Of a stretch of 64,000 nucleotides of DNA, positions 13,701-25,757 are shown in pieces. Within the stretch, counting starts at the first letter, position 1, and the number at the start of each line of letters is the position of its first letter. This DNA is from Galbula dea (taxonomy: Eukaryota > Chordata > Aves > Piciformes > Galbulidae), in the NCBI GenBank assembly GCA_013399015.1, contig VWZX01001051.1:496001-560000 (forward strand). Direction: 5' to 3'. A model generated the notes under the pieces. That model ran no database searches. It saw only the letters and a program-made list of their open reading frames with translations, and had not been told where the DNA came from. The position numbers were made by a program, and so were the translations under genes.

Positions 13701-16700
13701 CCAAGATGGAAAAAATCCTATGATATATCTATTTTTCACATGGTCTTGCAAAGCCAGTTTTTTGATACCAAGTCTCAGTTCTGCTCATCTATGCATCTAT
13801 ACATCACCATTAGCTCCACGGCTACAATGAAAGATTTAGCAGTAGAAGGGCTGCACACTGTCCCTGATCTGAGAGCTCTTTCTGTGGCAAGCAACAGTAA
13901 CAGCACAAGGAACCCCTTTATCCAATTCCACAGAGCAGCATGCTCAAGTTATAGCTGGCCTGATGACCAGGTATTTCATTGTTCACCTTGATTTACATCC
14001 CTCTCAACCAGAACACTCGTTAGGTGGATGTCTCCACTTTTGTTAAAGAATTTTAAAAAAGGAACCCCAAAATAAAGCTCATTGCTGTATTTTCTACAAA
14101 GTCCCATACATTTATTATATTCACCTTTTGATAGCACATTGGTCTCCCCAGGCAGCACCAGTTGAAGACTAGAAGGATTTTTGTACTTTAGGACATTTTT
14201 CTGTACGTGGTTTTGACTCAAAAATAACCAAGCTGCTTCAGTGAAGACTGACAAGATTCTTCTTTGCTTAGAAACCAGAAACAGAAAACTACAACCCAAG
14301 AGCTAATGATGCACAAAATAATTATTTGAAATCAGGTTTTAAAACAGAAAACATTTTGCAATTTCAGTATCATTATTGTCCATGCAAGAAAACATTATTA
14401 AAATCAAAAGCATAAGGGAGAAAGCAGGATGAGCAAGATAGGTTGCTTTGAACCTAGCTATCTGTAATAGCACCAGCAAGAGCATTGTTTATAAATATTC
14501 TCAACTGGAAAAAGAGAAAATATAATTGTAACATAGATTTTCTCCCTCAAAACCTATCTATGTTTCATTGTGGAGGCTTTCCATGAACAGCTTTAGCTCT
14601 GTTTGAGCATATAGCTATCAAACAAAGTATGAATGAAAAAGAATGTTCAGACAGGAACAGTAGCACAGACCCACAAAAGGATTTTGGTGGCTAACATGGG
14701 GAATAGGCTCAAATGGTAGTCTAATCTAATTGCAGTTATCAGTGTTCTGTGGGATTCATGCCAAAGTGATAGACTTATACAGTCTTTTAGTAATAAAATA
14801 CTTCTAATACTAAAATATTTCTAATAATCAAATTCAAGCACAGAATAGTATCTTTCAATCAAAACTACAGTAAGTTGTGTTACTTAAATTCTGTCATTCT
14901 AACATCCAGTCAGTTTATCTTACTAATACTGAAACACCTGAATCCCTTAAATATTTTTTCAGTGCTAAAAGAACCTTCAGGTAATTCTGACATCAAACTA
15001 GAAGACTACAAAGGAAGCAAGCTTCTGCAAAATAAATGAACAAGAAAGTACCAAATTTTCATTCATTCAGTGAAAGAATTTCAAAGACCACAAAACACAT
15101 AAAAAAGAATTTCAGTCCTTTAACAGAAGCTAATATGATGTAGCAATGACACAAGGAGTGTTGAAAGGAGACTGACTAAATTACATTCATCCGTTTTGAA
15201 ATTAAAGGAAAATGAAACCATTTCTCCCTAAAGATTGGTATTTCCACTTTCAAGAACCTACAACACTAAGTTGCCTTTTAAAGCACTCTGCCACACAAAG
15301 GTAAAGGTGCAAGATTTTACAACTCAATCAAGACATTTCTGTTCTCTCATTAAAACAAGAAAGGAAAATGGAACTGTGTGGGTGATGTCAAGATGAAAAG
15401 GAAGGTTCTAGGAGGCCGCTGGGCAAAGTGCAGGCTAGTTCCTAAAATTTCCATTACATACATTTTTTTTTCCCAGTTTGCAGAGCATAGTCATGGAAAG
15501 ACTCATCAAGCTCAATTGTGCCTGTTCCTCATACTGTGTATGGAAGAGAAATACTTTAAGCAGTGCCTACTCAGGGCAGCAAAGCTTGCCCTTCTCCAAC
15601 TGTTCAGGGAAGCTTTTAAATCTAGGCTACAGTTACGAAGTGAGCCTACGTAGGAAGTATATTCATGATGAACAAAAAGTGATATTCCATGTTAATGTAT
15701 TAAAGGGAGAAATTGTACAGCTGCTGACAAGTGCTATCTAACTCAGCACCTCACAATAAAAAACTTACTCATCCATTTTTCTAGACAAATCTACGATGAT
15801 CTAGGCAGATTTTTCAGCTCCAGATAAATAGCTGGGTGCTTTTATCCCCACTGTAACTCCCTGTAATGACCTGAATACATCATTATTTAATTTCTAGGGT
15901 TTCTGAACACTGTTTCAGAATGAAAAGCTCCAGAAGAATAATGATCTTACACAGATTCCTGAAACATTGAAACTTGATTTCTTCAGAGATAGTATTTCCT
16001 TACTTCTGGGTCTGGCAGTTCCCAATGACGGAGCACAACAGATCATAAACTCAATATGAGGCTACAAAAACTTATAAATGCAGGAAATTTAAAATTTTGC
16101 ATAAAACTTCTTCCACTGCAATAACTTTCATGACTTCATTTCTAATTAGAAAATTCTTCAATCATAAAGATGAAAGGAATGAACATGTGTTATATACCAG
16201 TTTGCCTCAGGTAGTGATATTTTCCTATGGTGCTTCAAGTACCTGATTTTCCTGGGGCATTTCCAAGGACAGTAATTACAATTTTGCTTTTAATTCCATT
16301 ACTAGTACTAGTTTTGTGAGTTCAAAAGTGCCCAAATTACTACCAGAAAGTGATCTCTATCTTACACTTCACTTCTTCTGAGAACCACATATAATGGCTT
16401 TTATTTTATCCCTGTGACTCTGAATATGGAATTTATTTAAAATTATACAAATGAAAGCTATCAATCTTTCAAATTATTTCAAGCATTCTGTTGCAAAAGT
16501 GTCCAGTGTGCTCAGATTTGCTGTATTCCTTGTGTGGAAACAGATTTTTCAAATGATGGATTTCTTCTCTCAGTTTTTACATCTTAGTTTGGACCTCAAC
16601 AAGAATTTTATGCCAGAGTTTCCCCTGTTGGCATGAAGTCAGAAATCACACCCATTGTTTATCATTTCTTAGAAATCTGTAATTCTTTTTGCTTTTTATT

Positions 16701-16867
16701 CTCTGGTTCTTTCATATTACTGACTGCTGGTTTCAGTCTTGTAAATCGAGACGGGTGTGGCATCTCTACAGCAGTTCCATATGATTTAGTCAGTATTATT
16801 TTAGTGATCCACATACATTACAGCAGGAATATCTCTGTTCATTGAGAAAACCCTGTAACCCAGTGTT
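7791..16867. other. Intergenic DNA, no gene recognised
   Basis: About 9 kb of AT-rich sequence. The longest open frame is about 120 codons (13626-13991), without a recognisable domain or splice context. A degenerate short repeat based on AAATGTA lies at 13266-13320. I see no CpG cluster, RNA gene or clear transposon. Confidence 0.6.
13266..13320. repeat. Degenerate AAATGTA-type short tandem repeat
   Basis: Units such as AAAATGTA, AAATGCA and AAAATGTT recur five or six times with small insertions (GG, GATG). It looks like an old, decayed minisatellite or microsatellite. Confidence 0.6.
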
Positions 16868-17598
16868 GTTACATGATACTAAGCTGGGAGGTGCTGTTGA
16901 ATCCATTGAAGGCAGGGAGGCACTGCAGAGGGATCTAGATAGATTAGAGGACTGGGCAGTCACAAATCATATGAAGTTTAACTAGGGCAAGTGCTGGGTT
17001 CTGCACTTGGGAAGGGGCAATCCGAAAACAACCTACTGACTGGGGAATGTGGGGCTGGAGAGCAGCACTGCAGAAAGGGATCTGGGAGTTTTGGTTGGTG
17101 ATAAATTTGAGTATGAGTCAACAGTGTGCACTGTCAGACAAAAAGGCTAACAGGATCCTGGGGTGCATCAAGCACTCCATTGCTAGCCAATCAAGAGAGG
17201 TGCTAGTCCCACTTTACTCAGTGCTAGTGCGGCCCCACCCAGAGTAGTCTGTGCAGTTTTGGGCTCCACAATACAAGAAGGATACCAAGTTGTTGGAAAG
17301 CATCCAGAGGAGGGCCACAAGGATGGTGAAGGGCTTGGAGAAGAAAACTTATGAGGAAAGGCTGAAGTCGCTTGGTCTCTTCAGCCTGGAGAAGAGGAGA
17401 CCGAGGGGGGACCTCATTGCTGTGTATAACTTACTTACCAGAGAGAGAGGGGTGGGTGCTGACCTCTTCTCTCTGGTGACCAGCGACGGGACCCGGGATA
17501 GCGGCATGAAGCTGTGCCTGGGGAGGTTTAGGCTGGATGTTAGAAAAAGGTTCTTTATGCAGAGAGTCATGGAGCACTGGAACAGGCTCCCCAGGGAG
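16868..17598 (+). mobile_element. CR1 LINE fragment, truncated at both ends
   Basis: This is a + strand copy of the end of the CR1 ORF. It starts just after the RT active-site region (DTKLGG-like, near 16873) and continues through blocks equivalent to NxGKCxVLHLG, SREVLVPLYSVLVRPHPE and VQFWAPQYKKDTKLLESIQR. An in-frame TAG at 17248-17250 interrupts the latter two, and further stops or shifts lie upstream. The copy ends abruptly after the codons for NRLPRE near 17598, so the final 3' UTR and octamer tail are missing. It is an inactive fossil. Confidence 0.93.
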
Positions 17599-19247
17599 CC
17601 CTCTTTACCTATCAATCTCTTCTATAGTTTACACTTGAAATTTCCAGCTCAAGGTTCTCCGTTAAATGGTTTTGATGGTTCATCTTAAGATCCACCCACT
17701 TATGAGCAAAAATGACTACTACAAAATTAAAGTCCTGACTGAAAATAAGGAAATTCACAACTCCCAGCACAAAACTAGTGCTTTATTTTCAAGAGTAGTT
17801 TTTTTCATTTACTACTTCACTCTTTCTCCATTAAATAAATATTAATAATGGTGTTTATCTATACAAGTGCTTCATTCTCTGTTAGCTACAATTTGCAACA
17901 TTATGGTTGGATTTGCAATGAAGAGGAGTGCTTCTAAGCAGAATTGTATTTTTCCTTATGACTTAACAGTTTTATAAAGCATAATGAAGCAGGCAGGAAT
18001 CTGCTATGTATTTAATTAAGCCTACCAATCTGTCAGTCCTGCAACATTCACCTTTTATTGTTTCCATTATACAGTTTCATTGCATTTCATACTGTTAGGT
18101 TTCTAAACTTAGTATGTGCCATAAATAGTGTTGTCCATGGCACAGGTCCGCTGTGCATTATTCAGGTCTCCCTGCAGTATTCAGGGCAGCAGACTTGCAA
18201 ATGTCCTGTACCACAAATGAAAAAAACAAAAAGAAAAAGAAAGAGAACTAACCTTTCTAGTGCACACAATTCTTCTAAATTTAGAAAATTATTTTTAAAA
18301 AATGACTGGACATAGCATGATAGTTATGTCCCATAAGGAATTATCCACATCAAACAGCTGATATGTAAAAAATGTCTTGCTACATTAAATCCTTTCTGGG
18401 GTTAAAAAAACTGCAACAAAATAATGAAGGTAGGATTTATTCCAAAGCCTGTTAATGATATTTGCAAAGAGCCTTTATGAGTCAGATTGCAAAGTTTGAT
18501 CCACGGTGGCTTAATTTGGCAGCCAAGAAGTGCTCTCAAGCTCTGCTAATCAAAAGATTGAAATTCAGCCTTTTGGATCAGACTGAGCCTATTACTCAGA
18601 AGATGAAAGAATTTAGTTGAGTTGCCAGACCAACCTTAGAATCTTTCTTCCAAAATACAGTTTGTTTTTACATTTTGCCACTCCAGTAGAGTGAATTCTC
18701 AGCACAATGCAAGACTGATTAGACATGCAAATGACTATTAACAATACAGACAGGTAGGTGTGTCTGTTTCACAGTTCAGAAAAGTTACTGTGGTTTCTAA
18801 GGGCCTTATGGAGTTCAGAAACCTCTTGCTGAATATACAATAATCAAATAATTTAAAGGTTAGATGACAAATCAGTAAGACAGTTGCCCGTATGAAGAAC
18901 ATTTGTGTTTCAAATGGAGGTGTTCTAATGCAATAATTTTGTTATCATCTCTTCTAATACAATTTCTTGGATTGCCTTGTTTAGAAAGTTAAAAAATATC
19001 AGACTTGTTCTCTTACTCATTCTCTCATGTAATCACATATAAATGTCCTTCAAAACACTCAGAGTGTATGTATTAAATTACACATCATCCTCTTCATAAT
19101 TCAAGACCATCAGTTGCAAAGACTTCCTTTGAATGCTCCTTGTGTCTTCAACAGTGCAAAACTAGTCAAATTGGCATTAGCAGTACTATTAACATATTCT
19201 GCAGGAGAATTTGTGGAAATCCACATATGCACTGATAGCTATGCTTA
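17599..19247. other. Intergenic DNA, no gene recognised
   Basis: AT-rich sequence between two CR1 fragments, without a convincing coding block. The stretch around 18470-18570 is unusually free of simple sequence and carries a TGAGTCA (AP-1-type) word. That is not enough to call an element. Confidence 0.55.
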
Positions 19248-19760
19248 GGATTACAGACTAGTTGAGGTTGGAAGCGACCTCTGTAGGGGATCTGGTCCAT
19301 CTAGAGCCAGCAGGGCCAAGCAGAGCCATCTAGAGCCAGCTGCCCAGAACCACATCCTGGTGGTTTTTGAATACCTCCAGAAGTTGTCTGGGAAGCCTGT
19401 GCCAGTGCTCCACAACCCTCACAATAAAAACTCCTGTTTCCTGATGTTCAGAGGGAGACTTCTGTATTTCAGTTTGTGCCCATTGCCCCTGGTCTTGTTA
19501 TCAGGCATCACTGAAAAGAGCCCAGTATCATCTTCCTTACACTGTCCCATTATGATGAAATACCCTGAGCTGCCTCTTCTCCAGGCTCAACAGCCTCAGC
19601 CTTTCCCTTCCAGGAGAGATGTTCCTGTCCCTTAGTGATCCCTGTCTTACTGGCCCTTCACTGGACTCTCTCCAGGTTGTCAATGTCTCTTCTGTACTGG
19701 GAAGCCCAGTACTGGACATGGTACTGCAGGTAGCCTCTGCAGTACTGAACAGAGGAGAAA
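19248..19760 (-). mobile_element. CR1 LINE 3' fragment, diverged
   Basis: On the minus strand this matches the CR1 3' UTR and the terminal coding region. On the + strand the landmarks are GAGGTTGGAAGCGACCTCT (19265), CCAGTGCTCCACAACCCTCACA (19401, quoted in part), TGCCCATTGCCCCTGGTC (19477) and CTCCAGGCTCAACAGCC (19578). The octamer tail is degraded. A local duplication of the words CATCTAGAGCCAGC occurs near the 3' end (19308 and 19327). No intact frame remains. Confidence 0.9.
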
Positions 19761-19927
19761 TACAGTACTTCAAATGCATACAAGCACTTTCTGAAGTTGT
19801 TTTGGTACTTTCAGGTCTCAAGACCAGTATTTCTAAATTTCTTTTTCAATTACAGTACTAGATACAATGATAGCAATTACTTTAATAAACTCTGTGGTAT
19901 ATTCACCTATTATGTGTAACTGTGTGT

Positions 19928-20482
19928 ATGTATACATCTAGATTTCATACAAGAAAGAGATATTCAGAAGACTTCAGTTATGCTGAATTTAGTATCATTT
20001 TATGCAGTCTCAGCTTGCTCTTTGTTACTATAGGGTTTAAGTCTCTGCTGAATAATTCAACACTATACTTTTCACTGTTGGAACTTTCATTTATGCTGCT
20101 ATTAGGTTCTCAGCTGACAGACAGCTATGGTCCTTGTAACTCTCTTCTTATCTGGAAAAGTAATTTTATTTTCTTACCCAGTGCTCATGCCAACCATGCA
20201 TATAATTTCCCTTGTCTCTCCTTCTATAAAGACATTTTTCCTGACATTTACCTCTTGGATTTCTTAATTTTAGAGAAGATTCGTGCCAGTAAGTACTTAA
20301 ACCATCTTCAGGTATATAAGTTCTCCAGCAGCTGTTTCTATTTAACCATGCTTCTTGAACTTCAAGGAATGGTTTATGAGACCCTTGTAAGATTTCTTTT
20401 TCTGCTGATCCATAAAATCATGTACTTATTTGAGTTTGAATATCTCTTCTTTCACTTGCATAGCCCAGCAGAAGTCTCTTAA
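19928..20482 (+). other. Long open frame of unknown meaning (185 codons)
   Basis: An ATG-started open frame spans 184 codons plus stop in AT-rich DNA, where stops are expected every 15-20 codons. Its translation is rich in Leu, Phe, Tyr and Ser, with hydrophobic stretches (for example FSIILCSLSLLFVTIGF near the amino end and LLELSFMLLLG after it), as expected from T-rich DNA. I recognise no domain, and no splice or promoter context marks it as a gene. It could be chance favoured by pyrimidine bias on this strand, a decayed transposon frame, or a lineage-specific transcript. I do not call it a gene. Confidence 0.25.
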
Positions 20483-22621
20483 TATTCTTGGACACAATTT
20501 TAAGAGAGTTGCAAGATTAACAGGTAAGCAAACAAGTAAAATAATATATAGCTTGTGTACAAACAATGCTTAACCCTCTCCACACACAGCCACCAAATGA
20601 AGCCCTGTGAATGCTATACAATTCCCAGGAAGTGATCCAAAAAACAAAAACTCTGGGACTTCTTTCTTTGAGGACTGCTATCATTTAATAAGTGCCTAGG
20701 CAAATGGTCATGACAAGCACTTAAATGTAACCATCCTCAAATGATGAATCAGGGTTTCAATATCCTCCTGCCTTGTGCAAACACATAAACTGACAGGTAC
20801 CTTCAGAACTCTCAAAAATGCTTTGCTTATTTCTTCCACATTTAGATCACCCAGGTAAAACTTTATCAGTGATGTGTCAGTAAATATAACAATAGGTAAA
20901 ACTGGAATTTTATATATTTCAGATTACATCTGTCAGCATTTTATGTTTAAATACATACTGCATCCAACCTGTCTGTGCTGAACTATGTTCTCTATTACAT
21001 CAGTTCTATATGAGATAAATGTCTGATGGAACATAAAATTTGGATATATTCAAGAGAAAAGCTTACTATCAATTTATTCATATTGATTTCAGAGCCCTGT
21101 AAACATTTATAGGACTCATTTTCATATCAGAAACTTACCTGTTATCAGAAGGTTTTCTTCAGGTGTTTGCTACTTTTCTTTGATTATATTAATAAAATAA
21201 CTTTTAAAAGTACTCATCTTTTATATTATTATAAATTCTGCCAGGAAATGATCAGGCAGGATCTGAATGTTAAGCAGAGACTGCATGCAGAGGTTTCATA
21301 TTACAAGTTCCTTTACTTTAAAAAATTAAATACTTTGGTAATAGAATAGTTCAAGGAAGCATTCATTTGAAATACTCAAGATTAAAACCACCACAATAAT
21401 AAATACTACTACTTTTTACAAGGAGATAATATAATGGGACAAGTAAGGGGATGATAGTTTGCTCCCTCGTAACAAGAACTGAATTGCCAGTCAGGACTCA
21501 GAGGGGCCTATACTCAATAAATACACAAAAGGTAAAGCTACCAACCTTCTATCTCCAAAATTGAGAATAAAAGGAAAAGTAGTAACTTTGAGCCTAAAAG
21601 TAAGTCATATTGAAAGCTGAGGAAAAGTTATCAAGCAGTAAAAATGAAATATGTCATTAATGTTAATAAAATTAACAATAAATAAAATATTAATGAAAAA
21701 AATGGTGTTTGAAAGAAAAATAGAACCAATTCCAGTCTTTTGTAACTTGCTTTACTACTTGAGAAAGAACACCTGAACCTGCACAACTAATAGCAATGTA
21801 CCATCAAACACCTCTAGTTTAAACCTCATGCAAGATCTGCCTTACGCTCTGAAACAATATCCCAATACACTGTGCAAGAGATCTGAGTTGTTTTATAATG
21901 CAGACATTTTATAATGGCTGTGATCTTTGTTACAAAAGACTTCTACAATCAGAGAGGTTTAAAAATGGCAGATTAAATAGGATTTAAACCATGCAGGAAA
22001 CCTGTAACACAGAGAGCTACCCAGTCAGTCCTCCCCATATCCTAAACCAGATTTTCTCACCTGTCTTTGGCTTTACACCCAATCTTTACACCCAAAGATA
22101 TTCTCAAAACACATGCAGAACTGGACCTGGGAAACCAAGAGATTGGCCCACACCTGATCTGAGATCCCTCTCAGGCCACAGACATGTTCTGAGCAGCCAA
22201 GCACCACCAGCACATATGTGTGTGTGTATATATATATATATATGCACCAGCACATATAAGTACAGTCAAGTTCAGGATACCTAGCAGAGGCTTAGGCACC
22301 TGAATGGTTCAATGAAGCTGGGACTTTAAGCATTTCATAATGCCCTAATACCACTTGTACCTTCCTGGAGTAGCATATGATTTCCTTGTGGCTCCATTCT
22401 GTGTCTGGAAGCAGATCTGCAGTCTTGTAGTCCATGAAATATGGGATTCTCCCTGCTTATAGACCACAGTCATCATGCTAAACTATCAATACAGACCTCA
22501 GCTCTAGTGAGGCTTTGGTCTTGTCCTGGACTGTCCAAAGCTATGTTTTAGTTTGTTTAGATGTAACAGCAACTATTGAACAACCAGGTGACTATTATTC
22601 TTTTACTTTTTGCTAAGTTTT
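20483..22621. other. Intergenic DNA, no gene recognised
   Basis: AT-rich sequence with no coding block I can support. It contains a TG/TA microsatellite (listed separately) near 22.2 kb. Confidence 0.6.
22216..22243. repeat. Compound (TG)n(TA)n microsatellite with flanking direct repeats
   Basis: A short TG run passes into a TA run of about nine units. The 13-bp word CACCAGCACATAT occurs on both sides, at 22205-22217 and 22245-22257, forty bases apart. Confidence 0.9.
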
Positions 22622-22867
22622 CATAGACTCTTAGAACCATAGAATCATTTAGTTTGGAAAATACCATAAGATCATTGAGTACAACCATTAACCTAACACT
22701 GCCAAGTCCACTAGCATGTTCCTAAGCAGCGTATCTACAAATCTTTTAAATACCTCCAGGGATCATGACTTAACCACTTCACTGGCCAGTCTGTTCCAAT
22801 GCCTGACAACCCTTTCACTGAAGAATTTTTTCCTAATATCTAAATATCCAAACTAAACCTCCCTTGG
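22622..22867 (-). mobile_element. CR1 LINE 3' fragment, old
   Basis: On the minus strand this is a diverged CR1 3' end. On the + strand it starts with degraded octamers (CATAGACTCTTAGAACCATAGAATCAT), quoted here as three motif copies from 22622. It continues through AAGATCATTGAGTACAACC (22668), AATACCTCCAGGGATCATGA (22748) and CAGTCTGTTCCAATGCCTGA (22786), all typical of the CR1 3' UTR. It fades after 22867. The wording differs from the copies at 32.0, 39.0 and 47.3 kb, so it belongs to an older or different subfamily. Confidence 0.88.
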
Positions 22868-23667
22868 TGGAACAATTGTACAACTGTGTGGTGAAATGTA
22901 TGTTTCTTATATATTTCTGTAACTAATATATGATAATAACAAACATTTATGTATGGGATGAATAACTTTTTATAATAAATAACATAATATGGAGGAATAC
23001 AAGTATGAGATGACAGAAGGGACCTTGAAAGTGTGAGCACAGGATGATACTGGAAGCCCCAGAATGAAAAAAATCTCATCAGCAGTCAACTACTGGTTAT
23101 TGAAGGAATAAATTCAGGGAGCCACAACCACCATTAGGCTTAACAAAACTTATGTATATCATACTTCTGTAAACCACAACATATATTGCAAACCTAGATG
23201 TAATGCCACACTGAAGGCTAATGAAGAAAAAGCAAGGAGTAGCATGTTTTAGCAAATACATGAAAATATGCCCAGGAGTAAGGTTAAAGAAGCCATTAAC
23301 ATTGACATCATACTCATCCTACGAAAATACCTGGAATGCTGGTACCTTGCTGATTACACTGTTAATATTTCAATTGGAATAACAATAAATTATTCTTGGC
23401 TTTGCCTGTGAGGTTGTCTGTGTTTCCCATAACAAGATTTGAGTGTAACATGTTGGTGGGACTTCAAGCACCTATTCTGTTACTCAAATGCAACCAATTG
23501 GGAACAGACTGAGATAGTTTCAGACTGCAAAGAAATGAATGCCTGGAAGAAAGATAAATCACATCAATGCACCATCACAGATTAAAAGGAAGACAAGAAG
23601 AGTTGCCATCTTCAAACTTACAGAAATAACTTTTACTACTTATAGAAATACATTTCAAGGACATTTT

Positions 23668-23702
<35 letters not shown>
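23668..23702. repeat. (TA)n microsatellite
   Basis: About seventeen AT dinucleotides, broken once by a C. Likely length-polymorphic. Confidence 0.95.
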
Positions 23703-23706
<4 letters not shown>

Positions 23707-25730
23707 GTATTAAGGGAGAAGACATTGTACAGAGTGCCAAAGTATCAGGTACCCTTTTCTTCAAGATCTGGGAAAGAGAAAAGTATCAGGCCTAATAACA
23801 ACTTTCCAAACTAAAATATAAATGATGAAGGGGTCTGTAAGAAATGGAGAGGTGATAATATAATTCATGTAATTTCGCTGACAGTCAGCCTCACAGCCTG
23901 CTCTGCCAATCACCAAGAATAGCAGCAGTCACTCAGCAAGGAGAATTGATTACCAGCAGTGAAAGGTAAGGACAAAGAGTTTGTTCCTTTACTGGGATTC
24001 CTGGCTCCTCAAACGCTGAATATTTATGTTAACTTATTACTGCAGTTCACATACTTCATATGCAATGCATAAATTATTCTGTGTTTTAATGAAAAATAAA
24101 TGGCATTTTCTTTGTAGTAAGCTATTCTGGACACAGTAAAACTATGGTTAAATAATAGATGTCTTCATTGCTGTCTTTTCTAACTCTGTGAGTGGTTAGT
24201 GAGAGCAGTGACTTAAATTTCTAATTATTATGACTCTCTCTTGCCTGTGGAAAATAGATCACATCAATTCAGGTAGCTGCTGTCACAAGCTGCGTGTAAG
24301 ATGATAGATGACATCATCTGGATGACAGTGCTAAAACATTACAAATACAAAATATGCTTTAAAAGTGCATATACCAAATCAGTCTTCTATTGCCTGAGAC
24401 TGTAAACATATCTGTGTTGCTAACAGATACTCCACAGATAAAGTCCCACAAGCATTTCCTTGCAATTTTTGCTGTAACAAGTCACAAGATGCTTCTCTAT
24501 TTTTTCCTCTGGAAGACTTCAGATCCTTTCAGAATGAACCCTGAGTGAACCCTTCACTCCCAAAGCTCTTATCCATGCATTTTCTAAAGTCTTTGCTCTC
24601 TTTTCCTCAACCAGTCCCATAGTTTTGGAACCTTGTCAGACTGCTGACAGGATGAAATTTATAGCAGTTCACATAGACGCTCCTTGCTTCCCATAAGCTA
24701 CATGAAGACAGCAGTATAATTCATGTTTCTTGATACATCTCTAAGTCTGTTAGTCTCAAATGTTACAGGAGTTTGCTAAAGCTGATGCTCCACTGTATTC
24801 AGAGAAGAATAAAAGATGAGGAAATAGTTCTGAAGAATTGGCTTCCTTTGAAACATCCTCCACTACTGATGATCTCTCCTGTCATATTTTAAGTCTGTGT
24901 GCACTCAAAAAATCTTTCTGGATTCATTCTGTTTCTTGACCTTCAAATCTCAATCAGGAAATAAAAAAAAAAAAAGTATGAAAAATCAGAAGGTTGTAAT
25001 CAAGTGTGATCTATCATTGAAACAGTGATGCTAACAGTCAGGATAACCAAGCCCCACCCCTGAAATCCAGATAGAAACAAAGACCCAAAGTAAGCAAAAT
25101 TCTTATCAGTACAGCTGCCTCATTCCTTTGCTAGTGATGTTTGTGCTGGAGAAAGCTTTCCCATAACTAGATAATCATGGCACCCTCTTGATTGCTGAAT
25201 GACCAAAGATAACCCTTGCAGGAAATCCTATGAGATCGAAGAGTCATGCTAGATCCAAATATTGCAGGAAAACTTGGAGCAGCTTCAATGTGACTTCTAG
25301 GCCTGGCACTGACCAGTTCAAAGCAGAAAGCTGATGTTTATCATTTCTGAAGTCCCATCCATCTGTTCTCTAAAGTTTTACAACATTTACATTCTGCACA
25401 TACCTAGGTAACAAGGCCAGCTTTGTAGCTGACTCATAGTCCCACTCCCTGCAAATACTTGCATTATATTAGGAAAGTAGTCTAAATAAAAATGGTAGTT
25501 GGAACCCTTTCCCTTTTAAAGTGCTGTATCTAACATCTTCAATGTGCCCATCTTTGTTTATGTTGTTCTGGATGACTGCAACCAAGTTTCTAATGAATAT
25601 TATTTAATGCCTGCAGTGTCCTGACATTCCACTGGTAGAAACATTTAAATTCCCATTTCTGAGATAATTGAAGCTTGGCTTAAATGGGCTCCACAACATT
25701 CATTTTGGTCTGAACAAAACAATCATTTTT

Positions 25731-25757
25731 CTCTCTCTCTCTCTTTTTTTTTTTTTA
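25731..25757. repeat. (CT)n followed by poly-T
   Basis: A run of CT dinucleotides passes into about fourteen T residues, giving an all-pyrimidine tract on the + strand. Confidence 0.9.

Noticed and set aside
22205..22257. A two-repeat CRISPR-like arrangement
   Set aside because: There are only two copies of 13 bp around a dinucleotide run, in a vertebrate genome.
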